Below are positions 34,954 through 43,969 of a stretch of 64,000 nt of DNA, one piece after another. Location: positions 22,677 to 86,676 of the forward strand of contig JASFYU010000064.1 of NCBI GenBank assembly GCA_045046905.1. The letters run 5' to 3'. Position numbers and translations under genes: made by a program. Each line of letters opens with the position of its first letter. Within the stretch, counting starts at the first letter, position 1. The notes below the pieces were generated by a model. The model had not been told where the DNA came from, did not search any database, and worked only from the letters and a program-made list of their open reading frames with translations. The stretch is from JASFYU01 sp045046905. GTDB lineage: Bacteria > Bacteroidota > Bacteroidia > Flavobacteriales > Flavobacteriaceae.

Positions 34954-35638
34954 AATCTATTCTTTTGAAACCGAAGGCCAGGAAAAGCTCACCGATGATT
35001 ATTTGAAAAATGCGTTCCTACCCGCACTAAAAAGGCTAGACATTAATAAGGTGGGCGTGTTCAAACTCAGGGCGACAGATTCAGAGACTTCTAAAAAGAC
35101 TTATGTTTTGATTCCTTTTACGTCTATAGTCCAATTCAGCTTATTAGACGATACACTGGCTGTCGATAAAATTCATCAGCAAGCAGGCAAGGCGTATTTA
35201 AACGCTCCTCATAATCAACCAGCATACCAACGGGTGCAATCGGTAATCATGAAAGCATTTGTTGATATGCCTAGAATGGAACCTTCTAAACTTGATGGGC
35301 CACGCAAAGACCGCATATACGAATTACGGAGCTATGAATCAGCGAGCGAAATCCTTTATAGGAACAAGGTTGATATGTTCAACGCAGGTGGAGAGGTAAA
35401 GCTTTTTGACCAACTAAAGTTTAATGCCGTGTTTTATGCCGAGGTCCTCTCAGGGGCCAATATGCCTAATTTGATGTATATGACAACCCACGCCAATCAA
35501 GAAACCAGAGACGCTAACTGGAAAGCTTTCGGGGCTGCACCTGAATGGCAAAAACTCAAAGTCGATCCCAACTATCAAAACAACGTTTCTTCGAATGACA
35601 AAAAGTTTTTGTATCCTACCGAGTATTCGGATTATTGA
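34865..35638 (+). CDS. NIPSNAP family protein, secreted
   Basis: A 257-residue protein with a cleavable signal peptide (ISAFSVQSQ) and two NIPSNAP-type ferredoxin-like domains: one begins EYYQLKIYSFETEGQ, the second RIYELRSYESASE with NAVFYAEVLSGANMPNLMYMTTHA. NIPSNAP domains occur widely but their bacterial role is not established. The ATG overlaps the decayed tail of the GNAT pseudogene. It is convergent with the small hypothetical gene, overlapping it by 7 bases. Confidence 0.88.
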   Translation: MKNISFLLLMLISAFSVQSQQESREYYQLKIYSFETEGQEKLTDDYLKNAFLPALKRLDINKVGVFKLRATDSETSKKTYVLIPFTSIVQFSLLDDTLAVDKIHQQAGKAYLNAPHNQPAYQRVQSVIMKAFVDMPRMEPSKLDGPRKDRIYELRSYESASEILYRNKVDMFNAGGEVKLFDQLKFNAVFYAEVLSGANMPNLMYMTTHANQETRDANWKAFGAAPEWQKLKVDPNYQNNVSSNDKKFLYPTEYSDY

Positions 35639-35937
35639 TCAAACAAAACATATTCGACGATTTCTTTGAGTTCTTCTTTTAAAGAGTTTTCTGAAAAAGT
35701 CTTGTTCGCCCTTCGATACCAATAACCGGCATTGTACTCGTCTCCTTCTTTGCGGTGTAGATAGGCATGGATCCAACTTCCGAGATCGTCATGCATATCT
35801 TGCGCTATAGTATGTGATTCTCCCCAACTTCCTTTGGCATCATACCAAAGGGCTTTAAGAGCCATAGGCCAGTTAGGAAGAGGTTCCTGAGCATCTAAAC
35901 TGGCTAAAAAAATATCGTAAGAAGCAGGTTTTGTCAT
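35632..35937 (-). CDS. Conserved small hypothetical protein
   Basis: A 101-residue soluble protein rich in Trp and His: WPMALKALWYDAKGSWGESH, DDLGSWIHAYLHRKEGD and NAGYWYRRANK. This strongly patterned sequence recurs in many bacteria as a stand-alone protein of about 100 residues; no function is known to me. The ATG at 35937 (MTKPASYDIF) is preferred; a longer frame to 36039 adds a non-conserved stretch. It lies between repeat copy E and the NIPSNAP gene. Confidence 0.8.
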   Translation of the reverse strand: MTKPASYDIFLASLDAQEPLPNWPMALKALWYDAKGSWGESHTIAQDMHDDLGSWIHAYLHRKEGDEYNAGYWYRRANKTFSENSLKEELKEIVEYVLFDQ

Positions 35938-36023
35938 TGTTATTTGTTCTGTATGAGTTACTGTTTTTCTGTTTGTATTCGCATTGTACATTTTCTTTCG
36001 GCATCTGTTTATCAAAATCAAAT

Positions 36024-36150
36024 CAACAACCTCGACCAAAGGGTACGAGGTATGCTTTCGAAAAACATTTTTTATTCCAATAGCTGTCGGAACGAGACAA
36101 ACCTCAGGAAACCTGCGGGCCTGCCTGCGGTAGGCAAGTTAAACCCTCAA
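36024..36150. repeat. Dispersed GC-rich intergenic repeat, copy E
   Basis: The copy starts with AACCTCGACCAAAGGGTACGAGGTATGC (a CCTCG/CGAGG hairpin), continues with AATAGCTGTCGG, and ends with GCCTGCCTGCGGTAGGC and TTAAACCC. The last module overlaps the end of ligA: the TAA stop of ligA lies in the repeat's TTAAACCC core (36139-36146). Compare copies at 2.0, 9.4 and 16.1 kb. Confidence 0.7.
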
Positions 36151-38151
36151 TGAGGGATTCAACATATCTAAAAATTCTTGTTCAGAGATAATGGGCACTC
36201 CCAATGTCTCTGCCTTAATGCGTTTGCTAGGCCCCATTTTATCTCCTGCCACTACATAATTCGTCTTTGAGGAAATTGAAGATGACACCTTACCGTTATT
36301 ATCCTCGATAAGTTTTTTAAGCTCGGTGCGACTTACTTTTTCAAATACCCCTGAAACCACAAAGGCCTGCCCTTTGAACAGTTCGGTCTGATTTTCTAAC
36401 TGTGCTTCGGAAAGCGAAAATTGGAGTCCGTAACTCTTTAGTCGATCTACCACTTCTACGTTCTTTTCATTTTGAAAAAACCCTACCACGCTCTGGGCAA
36501 TGCGTTCCCCAATTTCATCTACCTGAGTCAATTCTTCTTCCGAGGCGACCATTAAAGCATCGATATTCTTATATGCTTTTGCTAGTTTTTTGGCAACAGT
36601 TTCCCCTACATAGCGAATACCCAAACCGAACAGTAGCCGTTCGAAAGGAATTTGTTTGGAAGCTTCTACCCCCTTGACTAAATTTTCGGCAGATTTCTCA
36701 GCCATACGTTCTAGCGGCATGACATCTTCCTTGGTAAGCGTGTACAGGTCGGCGTAATTTTCTATCAAGTCTTCTTTGAACAACAATTCTACGGTTTCAC
36801 TTCCCAAACCTTCAATATCCATGGCCTTACGAGAGATAAAATGTTGAATTCGCCCCGTAATCTGAGGTGGACAACCATATTCATTAGGGCAGTAATGCTT
36901 GGCATCACCTTCTGCCCGTACCAAATCGGTATGGCATTCAGGACAGTGACCTATATATTCAGTAGGTTTCGAATCCTGTGGTCGCTGGCTAAGATCAACG
37001 CCTATAATCTTAGGAATAATCTCTCCTCCTTTTTCAACAAAAACAGTATCCCCTTCACGAATATCCAATATGGCAATCTGGTCGGCATTGTGCAAAGAAG
37101 CCCTCTTAACTGTTGTTCCTGCCAGCAATATAGATTCTAGATTAGCGACTGGTGTAATGGCCCCGGTTCGGCCCACTTGATAGCTAATTGTATTTAAAAC
37201 CGTTGAAACCTGTTCTGCTTTGAATTTATAGGCCATTGCCCATCGCGGCGATTTAGCCGTATAGCCTAATTCCTCTTGTTGCTGCAAATTGTTCACCTTC
37301 ACCACCACACCATCGGTTTCATAGGGCAGGTTATGGCGATGCACATTCCAATGGTCTACAAATTGCAGGACCTCATCGGTCGACTTACACAATTGGGCAA
37401 CGGCCGGTATTTTAAACCCCCATTGCCTGGCTTTCTCTAAAAATTCAAATTGATTTTCAAGCTTTAAACCAACACCCACGATATTGTACAGCAAACACTC
37501 CAAAGGACGTTCTGCAACCTGTGCACTATCTTGTAGTTTTAAACTGCCCGCAGCTGTGTTTCTGGGGTTCATATAAGGGTCCTCACCATTTTTGACACGT
37601 TCTCGGTTCATTTTAGCGAAACCTTCGAAGGGTAAAACAATTTCACCACGAATTTCAAATTTAGGTGGATAATCTCCTTTTAATTGCAAGGGTACGGAAC
37701 GAACAGTTTTAATATTGGTCGTTACATCATCACCTTGAAACCCGTCACCACGAGTAACGGCCCTAACCAATATACCGTCTTCATAAGTCAAATTAATACT
37801 CGCCCCATCATATTTGAGTTCACAGGTATATTCGACTTCAAGCCCTCCTAAAACACGTTGGATACGCTTTTCCCAATCTTCCAAATCTTCCTTAGAATAC
37901 GAATTGGCTAATGAATACATACGGTGTTCATGTACTACGGTCTTAAAATTCTTGGTCACCATTCCTCCTACCCGAAGCGTTGGAGAGCTTGCATCGTGAA
38001 ATTCAGGATGCTTTTCCTCTAACTCCTGAAGTTCTTTTAATTTCATATCAAACTCATAATCGGATATGGTAGAGGTGTCCTGTACATAATAGCTGTAATT
38101 ATGTTCACGTAGTTTTTCACGAAGAGATTGTATCTTTTGTTGAGTATTCAT
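36139..38151 (-). CDS. ligA: NAD-dependent DNA ligase LigA
   Basis: LigA seals nicks in DNA using NAD+. The 670-residue chain has an Ia domain (YYVQDTSTISDYEFD), adenylation motif CELKYDGASINLTYEDG with catalytic Lys, an OB fold, a four-Cys zinc finger (CPEC...CPNEYGCP), helix-hairpin-helix repeats, and a C-terminal BRCT domain (GQAFVVSGVFEKVSRTELKKLIEDNNGKVSSSIS as a region). Start at 38151 (MNTQQK) shares one base with the LOG stop (TAATG). Its own stop lies inside repeat copy E, so the last residues may be repeat-derived. Confidence 0.97.
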   Translation of the reverse strand: MNTQQKIQSLREKLREHNYSYYVQDTSTISDYEFDMKLKELQELEEKHPEFHDASSPTLRVGGMVTKNFKTVVHEHRMYSLANSYSKEDLEDWEKRIQRVLGGLEVEYTCELKYDGASINLTYEDGILVRAVTRGDGFQGDDVTTNIKTVRSVPLQLKGDYPPKFEIRGEIVLPFEGFAKMNRERVKNGEDPYMNPRNTAAGSLKLQDSAQVAERPLECLLYNIVGVGLKLENQFEFLEKARQWGFKIPAVAQLCKSTDEVLQFVDHWNVHRHNLPYETDGVVVKVNNLQQQEELGYTAKSPRWAMAYKFKAEQVSTVLNTISYQVGRTGAITPVANLESILLAGTTVKRASLHNADQIAILDIREGDTVFVEKGGEIIPKIIGVDLSQRPQDSKPTEYIGHCPECHTDLVRAEGDAKHYCPNEYGCPPQITGRIQHFISRKAMDIEGLGSETVELLFKEDLIENYADLYTLTKEDVMPLERMAEKSAENLVKGVEASKQIPFERLLFGLGIRYVGETVAKKLAKAYKNIDALMVASEEELTQVDEIGERIAQSVVGFFQNEKNVEVVDRLKSYGLQFSLSEAQLENQTELFKGQAFVVSGVFEKVSRTELKKLIEDNNGKVSSSISSKTNYVVAGDKMGPSKRIKAETLGVPIISEQEFLDMLNPSLRV

Positions 38152-38732
38152 TAAACCTGATTTTTTTTGATCCATTTAGGTAAGGCCATGGGTTTGTAAT
38201 CTTGCATTTTTTGTAACAGGGCATTCACATTATCATCAACCAACAACAATTCATAGTTTTCTTGCTTTAGAAACCCTTGGGTTACCATTTTCTTTAGCAT
38301 TTTAAGAAGATCATCATAAAATCCGTTTGTATTCAAGATTCCTATGGGATTTTGATGTAATCCTAATTGTGCCCAGGTTATCATCTCGAACAATTCTTCC
38401 AAAGTGCCATAACCTCCCGGAAGTGCAATGATGCCATCTGAAAGTTCGTGCATTTTCAATTTTCTATCGTGCATATTCTTGGTGATAATCAATTGAGACA
38501 ATCCGCTATGAAACACCTCTTTCGATTTTAGAAAATCAGGAATAATACCAATAACGTTTCCACCATTATCCAAGGCACTTTGCGCCATAATGCCCATTAT
38601 CCCAATTTTCGCTCCTCCATATACCAAAATAATATTCTGTTTGGCAAAAACCTTTCCTAGTTCCTTTGCGGCACTAATAATCTCTTGGTCATTGCCCTCA
38701 CTGCTACCACAAAATACAACAATGCTCTTCAT
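38151..38732 (-). CDS. LOG family protein (TIGR00730)
   Basis: A 193-residue Rossmann-fold protein of the LOG family. Characterised members hydrolyse cytokinin riboside or nucleotide 5'-monophosphates. Motifs: VFCGSSEG, LVYGGAKIGIMGIMAQSAL, MHDRKLKMHELSDGIIALPGGYGTLEELFE with the PGGYGTLEE signature, and QLGLHQNPIGILN. The natural substrate in Bacteroidota is uncertain. ATG at 38732 is preferred over a GTG one codon earlier. It overlaps ligA by one base. Confidence 0.93.
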   Translation of the reverse strand: MKSIVVFCGSSEGNDQEIISAAKELGKVFAKQNIILVYGGAKIGIMGIMAQSALDNGGNVIGIIPDFLKSKEVFHSGLSQLIITKNMHDRKLKMHELSDGIIALPGGYGTLEELFEMITWAQLGLHQNPIGILNTNGFYDDLLKMLKKMVTQGFLKQENYELLLVDDNVNALLQKMQDYKPMALPKWIKKNQV

Positions 38733-38738
38733 CACTAC

Positions 38739-39614
38739 TCAGTTTACTTTTCCTTTGATTATGCGTTCATTTCCGAACATATCTTTTCGTAATTCAATAT
38801 CTAAATAATTATGCGTTTCTAAAAGTTGTTTCATTTCTCTTGCCAAATATTGATTTATTTCTAGATACAACATCCCGTTACGCTTTAAATTTATTTTTGA
38901 AAAGCGTGCAATATGCTCGTAAAATAGCAATGGATCTTCATCTGACACGAACAAGGCAATAACAGGCTCATATTTTTTTACGTTTCTATGGATTTCTTTT
39001 TTTTCTGAATTCCTCACATAAGGCGGATTTGAAACTATAATATCAAATTTTATTTCAAGTGACTTCAATATTAAAATATCTGCCTTTATCCATTTTATTT
39101 CTACAGCGTTTAACTCAGCATTTTGCTGTGCTACTTTCAATGCTTTTTCTGAAAGCTCAAGTGCATATACCTTGGCATTCGGCAGCTTCTTGGCCAAGGA
39201 AATTGCGATACATCCGCTTCCTGTACCCATATCTAAAATACAAATTTCTTTATCCTGCCCATTTCGAGCTATAGTGCTAACACCTTGTACGTCTTTCAAA
39301 ATAGCGTGTACCAATTCTTCGGTTTCTGGTCGAGGTATCAATACATGTTCATTCACTATAAAATCCATCTCCATAAAATGGCTCTTGCCGATAATATATT
39401 GAATAGGGCGCTCTAAGCGCAATTGGGCCAAGGCCTCGAACATGGGCTGTTCCTCATTTTTAGAAATCAGCAACTCGGGCTGCATGGCTAATACAAAGCG
39501 CTCCAAATTTAAATGGTGTTCTATCAGCATATAAAAAAAACTGTCTACCTCTTCTTTGGGGTAGAATTCATCAAGTTCTTTATGAAATATATTTTTAATC
39601 TCTCTGAGCAACAT
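38739..39614 (-). CDS. prmC: Release factor glutamine methyltransferase PrmC
   Basis: PrmC methylates the GGQ glutamine of peptide release factors, using SAM. The 291-residue protein has the N-terminal helical domain, then RPETEELVHAIL, SAM-binding LDMGTGSGCIAISLAKKLP, and catalytic NPPYVRNSEKKEI. It sits 6 bases upstream of the LOG gene and 3 bases after the GNAT gene, all on the minus strand, so a GNAT-prmC-LOG-ligA operon is likely. Confidence 0.95.
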   Translation of the reverse strand: MLLREIKNIFHKELDEFYPKEEVDSFFYMLIEHHLNLERFVLAMQPELLISKNEEQPMFEALAQLRLERPIQYIIGKSHFMEMDFIVNEHVLIPRPETEELVHAILKDVQGVSTIARNGQDKEICILDMGTGSGCIAISLAKKLPNAKVYALELSEKALKVAQQNAELNAVEIKWIKADILILKSLEIKFDIIVSNPPYVRNSEKKEIHRNVKKYEPVIALFVSDEDPLLFYEHIARFSKINLKRNGMLYLEINQYLAREMKQLLETHNYLDIELRKDMFGNERIIKGKVN

Positions 39615-39617
39615 TCA

Positions 39618-40103
39618 CTACAATTCTTTTAACATCCATACTTGGCATGAATAATGACCGGTATCACCCATAGGGTCATCAATATATTCAAACCCATTTT
39701 TTAAATATAGCTTTTGTGCGGCTTTCATATAGGGCATGGTCTCCAAATAACATTTTTCAAAACCGTAGATCTTGGCCCTTTCCAAACAAATTGTTATCAT
39801 TTTCGCTCCCAAACCTCTACCTCTTGCCTCTTTGATAAGATACATTTTTTGCAATTCACATATATTGCCCACAAAACTATCTAGTTGGGCAATTCCGGCA
39901 CAACCAATTATACGCCCCCTCTCCTCTAGTACAAAATAGGTAGCACGCGGCACATCATAGTTTTCATACATATGATCCAATGCCTTGTCAGCAAATGCAG
40001 TACCCATTTTTGAAACCCCTAAATCTTCTAATACCAGACGTATAAGCCGTGCTACTTCGGCCGAATCTTTTCGGTTTATTTCACGTATAAAAGCAGTTTC
40101 CAT
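39618..40103 (-). CDS. GNAT family N-acetyltransferase
   Basis: A 161-residue acetyltransferase with N-terminal RLIRLVLEDLG, then YFVLEERGRIIGCAGIAQLD, the acetyl-CoA loop EARGRGLGAKMI, and CYLETMPYMKAAQKLYLKNGFEYID. The substrate cannot be inferred. ATG at 40103 (METAFIREIN) fits the domain edge; an upstream ATG at 40157 adds 18 residues with no family match. It leads the prmC-LOG-ligA group and is divergent from ribD. Confidence 0.9.
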   Translation of the reverse strand: METAFIREINRKDSAEVARLIRLVLEDLGVSKMGTAFADKALDHMYENYDVPRATYFVLEERGRIIGCAGIAQLDSFVGNICELQKMYLIKEARGRGLGAKMITICLERAKIYGFEKCYLETMPYMKAAQKLYLKNGFEYIDDPMGDTGHYSCQVWMLKEL

Positions 40104-40133
40104 AAAAATGAAAATAGGTCTATTATAAAGTTC

Positions 40134-40141
40134 TATTTTTG
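40134..40141 (+). promoter_or_regulatory. Candidate -7 element of ribD operon
   Basis: TATTTTTG matches TAnnTTTG, 62 bases before the ribD ATG in the divergent intergenic region. The -33 element is not clear. No FMN riboswitch is visible. Confidence 0.3.
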
Positions 40142-40203
40142 CGAGGTGAATATACATGAAATGCGTATAATCCTAAAATTTTATACCACCCAAAGCGAAT
40201 ACA

Positions 40204-41289
40204 ATGCGAATTACATCTGACCTAAAAAGCAAGAGAAAAATATCAGATGAAAAATACATATTGCGATGTATACAACTGGCTAAAAATGGACTTGGCACCA
40301 CCTTCCCCAACCCCATGGTCGGCTGCGTTCTTGTGCATAACAACAAAATCATTGGCGAGGGGTACACCAGTGCCTATGGCGGTGCACATGCCGAGGTGAA
40401 TGCCATTAATTCGGTGACGAACAAATCACTATTGGAGAACACCACGCTTTATGTGACCCTTGAACCCTGTTCTCATTACGGAAAAACGCCACCCTGTGCC
40501 GATTTAATCCTAAAATATAAGATTCCTAGAATTGTAATCGGCACTATGGACCCCAATGAAAAGGTCTCTGGTAGGGGTATTAAAAAATTACGAGCTGAGG
40601 GGTGCGAAGTATTGGTCGGGGTCTGCGAACAGGAATCGAAGAATCACCATAAACGCTTCTTAAGGTTTCATCAACAAAAACGCCCCTATATAATTCTGAA
40701 GTGGGCTCAGACTTCAGATGGGTTTATAGCACCTGACAAGGGTCTTCGAAGCAATGACCCCAAACCCTATTGGATAACCAATAAAAATTCAAGGCAATTG
40801 GTGCATAAATGGCGCAGTGAGGAACAGGCCATATTAGTAGGCACAAATACAATTTTGGAAGACAACCCTAAGCTTGATGTTCGTAAGTGGCTCGGTAGCT
40901 CCCCTACCAGAATGGTATTGGACAAGAATTTAAAAATAGATGCGAACTACCATATTTTAGATACTAGCATAAAAACAATTGTTTTCACAGAAATTAAGGA
41001 TAGATCAAAATATACAAAGGGCGTTATATATGAGGTAGTAGATTTCTCTAATGAATTGCTGCAGCGGCTATGCGAAATAGGATATAAACATTCTATTTTA
41101 AGTATTCTTATCGAAGGTGGCTCTAAAACTATTCAATCTTTTATAGAAAAGAATCTTTGGGACGAGGCAAGGGTCTTTACAGGAACCTCTCAGTTCGGAA
41201 ACGGACTGAAAGCACCAAGATTATCAGCAAAACAAGTCAGCTCTCTTCAAATCGGAACTGACACCCTAAACATATACAAAAATGATTAA
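40204..41289 (+). CDS. ribD: Bifunctional diaminohydroxyphosphoribosylaminopyrimidine deaminase / reductase RibD
   Basis: RibD carries out two steps of riboflavin synthesis. The 361-residue protein starts with a cytidine-deaminase-like domain: GTTFPNPMVGCVLV, zinc-binding HAE (62-64) and PCSHYGKTPPCAD (88-100). The C-terminal NADPH-dependent reductase domain (about 150-360) has KWAQTSDGFIA, LVGTNTILEDNPKLDVR and ILIEGGSKTIQSF. Its 3' end overlaps the HAD gene by 8 bases. No other rib gene is in the window. Confidence 0.96.
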   Translation: MRITSDLKSKRKISDEKYILRCIQLAKNGLGTTFPNPMVGCVLVHNNKIIGEGYTSAYGGAHAEVNAINSVTNKSLLENTTLYVTLEPCSHYGKTPPCADLILKYKIPRIVIGTMDPNEKVSGRGIKKLRAEGCEVLVGVCEQESKNHHKRFLRFHQQKRPYIILKWAQTSDGFIAPDKGLRSNDPKPYWITNKNSRQLVHKWRSEEQAILVGTNTILEDNPKLDVRKWLGSSPTRMVLDKNLKIDANYHILDTSIKTIVFTEIKDRSKYTKGVIYEVVDFSNELLQRLCEIGYKHSILSILIEGGSKTIQSFIEKNLWDEARVFTGTSQFGNGLKAPRLSAKQVSSLQIGTDTLNIYKND

Positions 41290-41887
41290 AAATATCATAT
41301 TCGATTTTGGCGATGTCTTTATCAATCTTGACCAGAAAGTTATTTTTCGTGAAATCGAAAAATATGGTGGAAATACGCAATTGTCTTCAAAAATATATGA
41401 CCTCAATGACACGTATGAGGTGGGGAGAATAAGCTCCGAAGATTTTGTGTCGCAACTTCAATCAATCTACCCTAAAGCATCTTCACTAGAAATCATTGGC
41501 ATTTGGAATTCGATCCTTTTGGATCTGCCCGACTATCGGTTAGATTTTATTGAAAAGCTGGCCCAAGAAAAGGCGTACCGCCTATTTTTATTGAGCAATA
41601 CCAATGCACTTCATATTCCGCATCTTGCCAAAAAAATAGGTGCCGATAAGTTCAAAAGGTTCAAAGACTGTTTTGAACAATTTTATTTATCACATGAGAT
41701 ACATTTGCGAAAACCAAATGCCGAAATCTTTGAATTCACCTTGGAACAAAACGGCTTAAAGGCCCAGGAAACCTTGTTTATCGACGACACAAAAGAGAAT
41801 ACTGATGCCGCCAGTATTTTAGGCATCAAAACATGGCACCTCAAGGTTGGCCATGAAGATATTATTGACCTAAAAACTAGATTATAA
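41282..41887 (+). CDS. HAD family hydrolase
   Basis: A 201-residue haloacid-dehalogenase-like phosphatase. Motif I is IIFDFGDVFINLD, motif II LLSNTN, motif III Lys in RKPNAEIF, and motif IV LFIDDTKENTDAA. The cap is helical and small (type C1), as in HAD subfamily IA. Substrate not predictable; position after ribD suggests it might remove the phosphate from a riboflavin intermediate, but this is inference only. It ends 1 base before the DMT transporter gene. Confidence 0.9.
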   Translation: MIKNIIFDFGDVFINLDQKVIFREIEKYGGNTQLSSKIYDLNDTYEVGRISSEDFVSQLQSIYPKASSLEIIGIWNSILLDLPDYRLDFIEKLAQEKAYRLFLLSNTNALHIPHLAKKIGADKFKRFKDCFEQFYLSHEIHLRKPNAEIFEFTLEQNGLKAQETLFIDDTKENTDAASILGIKTWHLKVGHEDIIDLKTRL

Positions 41888-41888
41888 A

Positions 41889-42752
41889 ATGCTAGACCTT
41901 GCTATAAGCATATGCTGCTCAAGCCTAATATTCGTGGTTTTCAAACTGTTCTCGGTATATAAGATAGAGAACTTATATGCTATCATAACAAATTACGTAG
42001 TCGCAGCCACAGTAGGTTTTCTATTCTACCAAGGTGATATTCTAACAACTGAGATACCTCAAAAACCATGGTTTTGGGGCACAATATTGTTAGGAGTCTT
42101 TTTTATACTTGTATTTAACCTTATGGCCGCAACGGCCCAAAAGGTAGGTGTCTCTGTCGCATCTATTGCCACTAAAATGTCATTGGTTATTCCTGTGGTT
42201 TTTGGCGTATTTATGTATAAGGAGGAATTGGGTATCCTAAAAATAGTCGGTATTCTACTGGCCCTGTCGGCGGTCTACCTTGCCTCTGTAAAAGAGCATT
42301 CGGTCACTATTAAAAGATCCTCTCTACTACTGCCGGTATCGGTATTTTTAGGTTCTGGAATCATAGATACCAGCATCAAGTATATTCAAGAAGTGCATAT
42401 AAATGAAGAGGCGTTTCCATTATTTTCGGCAATTGTATTTGCCGCTGCAGCTGTAACGGGGATTGTTTATATTCTGATAAAATCAATTCATCGACCGCTC
42501 AAAATAAATTTCAGAAATCTATGCGGCGGGTTCGTGCTTGGTATCATCAACTACTTATCTATCTATTTTTTATTACGAGCATTGCAACACCCTGATCTAA
42601 ACAGCGCCTCGATATTCACCATCAATAATGTAGCCGTTGTCATGTTCACTACATTATTAGGTATTCTATTATTTAAAGAACACATTAGTCGAAAAAATTG
42701 GAGCGGAATAGCTTTGGCAGTGGTAAGTATTCTTTTGGTAGCCTTATTCTGA
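41889..42752 (+). CDS. DMT/EamA-family transporter
   Basis: A 287-residue inner-membrane protein with about ten hydrophobic segments arranged as two five-helix EamA repeats. The second-repeat end NNVAVVMFTTLLGILLFKEHISRKNWSGIALAVVSILLVALF (region 245-287) is typical. EamA proteins export metabolites such as amino acids or nucleosides; the substrate is unknown. Its TGA overlaps the ATG of yigZ (TGATG), so ribD, HAD, this transporter and yigZ form one unit. Confidence 0.87.
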   Translation: MLDLAISICCSSLIFVVFKLFSVYKIENLYAIITNYVVAATVGFLFYQGDILTTEIPQKPWFWGTILLGVFFILVFNLMAATAQKVGVSVASIATKMSLVIPVVFGVFMYKEELGILKIVGILLALSAVYLASVKEHSVTIKRSSLLLPVSVFLGSGIIDTSIKYIQEVHINEEAFPLFSAIVFAAAAVTGIVYILIKSIHRPLKINFRNLCGGFVLGIINYLSIYFLLRALQHPDLNSASIFTINNVAVVMFTTLLGILLFKEHISRKNWSGIALAVVSILLVALF

Positions 42753-43372
42753 TGAAAAATACCTCTGATACATATCGAACCCTTTTAAAACTATCAGAGG
42801 AGGTACTCCACAAGGATAGGAAAAGTAAATTTATCGGGCAGGCCTTTCCAATTTCGAATGAAGAGGAAGTCAAGCCGATTATCGAATCTCTTCGCAAAAA
42901 ACACCATACCGCCAACCATGTTTGTTATGCATGGCGATTGGGTGTTGAAAAATCACAGTACAGGGCCAATGACGATGGCGAACCCAATAATTCTGCTGGA
43001 ATGCCCATTTACGGGCAAATACAATCTTTTGGCCTCACCAATGTACTGATTACCGTCACTAGGGTATTCGGAGGCACCAAACTAGGGGTAGGTGGCTTAA
43101 TAAACGCTTACAGAACGGCCGCACAAATGGCCCTGCATGCCTCTATACTAGTAGACCAAATAGTAATGGAACAATTTGAGGTTTTCTTCAATTATGAAGA
43201 AATGAATAAAGTGATGCGCCTCATTAAACAACAACGTTTGGAAATCAGCCATCAAAAAATGGATATGAACTGCTCCTTAACACTATCTATACGCAAGAAT
43301 GACATCGAAAAGACCATGTCGCTATTTGATGGCATGAAAAATGTGAAAATCAAGCAGAAATCTACGGATTAA
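42752..43372 (+). CDS. YigZ/IMPACT family protein
   Basis: A 206-residue protein with the UPF0029 N-terminal domain: DRKSKFIGQAFPI, HHTANHVCYAWRLG, DDGEPNNSAGMPIYGQIQ and RVFGGTKLGVGGLINAYRTAAQMAL. The second, smaller domain (about 130-206) is EF-G-like in structure. YigZ proteins are thought to affect translation or peptide turnover; biochemistry is unsettled. ATG at 42752 starts on the last base of the transporter stop. The 3' end overlaps the convergent thioesterase by 11 bases. Confidence 0.92.
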   Translation: MKNTSDTYRTLLKLSEEVLHKDRKSKFIGQAFPISNEEEVKPIIESLRKKHHTANHVCYAWRLGVEKSQYRANDDGEPNNSAGMPIYGQIQSFGLTNVLITVTRVFGGTKLGVGGLINAYRTAAQMALHASILVDQIVMEQFEVFFNYEEMNKVMRLIKQQRLEISHQKMDMNCSLTLSIRKNDIEKTMSLFDGMKNVKIKQKSTD

Positions 43373-43760
43373 GTTTTTCCAAAATATAATCTGGACACCT
43401 AATTGGTCTTTTTCTTTTCATATCCATAAACGCCAAAACAGTATTTGCTTCGACCAAAACGTCATTAGCCTCATTAAAAATGATATAGTCGAATTCAATT
43501 TTCACCAATGGCTTCTTTAATAAAATAGTACGAACGGTAATCAAATCATCGTAAATAGCCGGCTTAATAAAATTCATACGTAAGGAAACTACAGGTAGCA
43601 TTATTCCATTTTTCTCCATATTGCTATAAGAAATACCCAATGACCTTAGCCACTCCACCCTACCCATTTCTAAATATTGCGGATAGTTTCCATGATAGAC
43701 CACACCCATCTGATCTGTTTCAGCGTACCTGACACGAAAAGAAATTTTGTTAAAATTCAT
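43362..43760 (-). CDS. Acyl-CoA thioesterase, YbgC/4HBT family
   Basis: A 132-residue hotdog-fold protein. The catalytic-Asp motif is RYAETDQMGVVYHGNYPQYLEMGRVEWLR (region 10-38), followed by VVSLRMNFIKPAIYDD and VKIEFDYIIFNEAND. This is the acyl-CoA thioester hydrolase family that includes YbgC; the chain-length preference cannot be read. Cytosolic. It stands alone between yigZ and dnaA. Confidence 0.92.
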   Translation of the reverse strand: MNFNKISFRVRYAETDQMGVVYHGNYPQYLEMGRVEWLRSLGISYSNMEKNGIMLPVVSLRMNFIKPAIYDDLITVRTILLKKPLVKIEFDYIIFNEANDVLVEANTVLAFMDMKRKRPIRCPDYILEKLNP

Positions 43761-43969
43761 ATTTTTTCAAGTAAAAATTATATATTTAAATCATTGCAAA
43801 AAAGAGATGTCCAACATGCAAAAAAAAAAGCGGAAATTCAATACCAAATCATTTTTTTTTTAGCTTTTTTGTTCACATATTTGCGAAGCTCTGAATTGAT
43901 AGAATCCCCCTCTTTCATTTAAGCGTAAAACTTTAGTCACTAACCAGCAAACTTAGGAGAAAATTTACA

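Noticed and set aside
43761..43969. Possible replication origin upstream of dnaA
   Set aside because: I see no cluster of TTATNCACA boxes or typical AT-rich repeats; a single TTATTCACA near 51334 is not enough.
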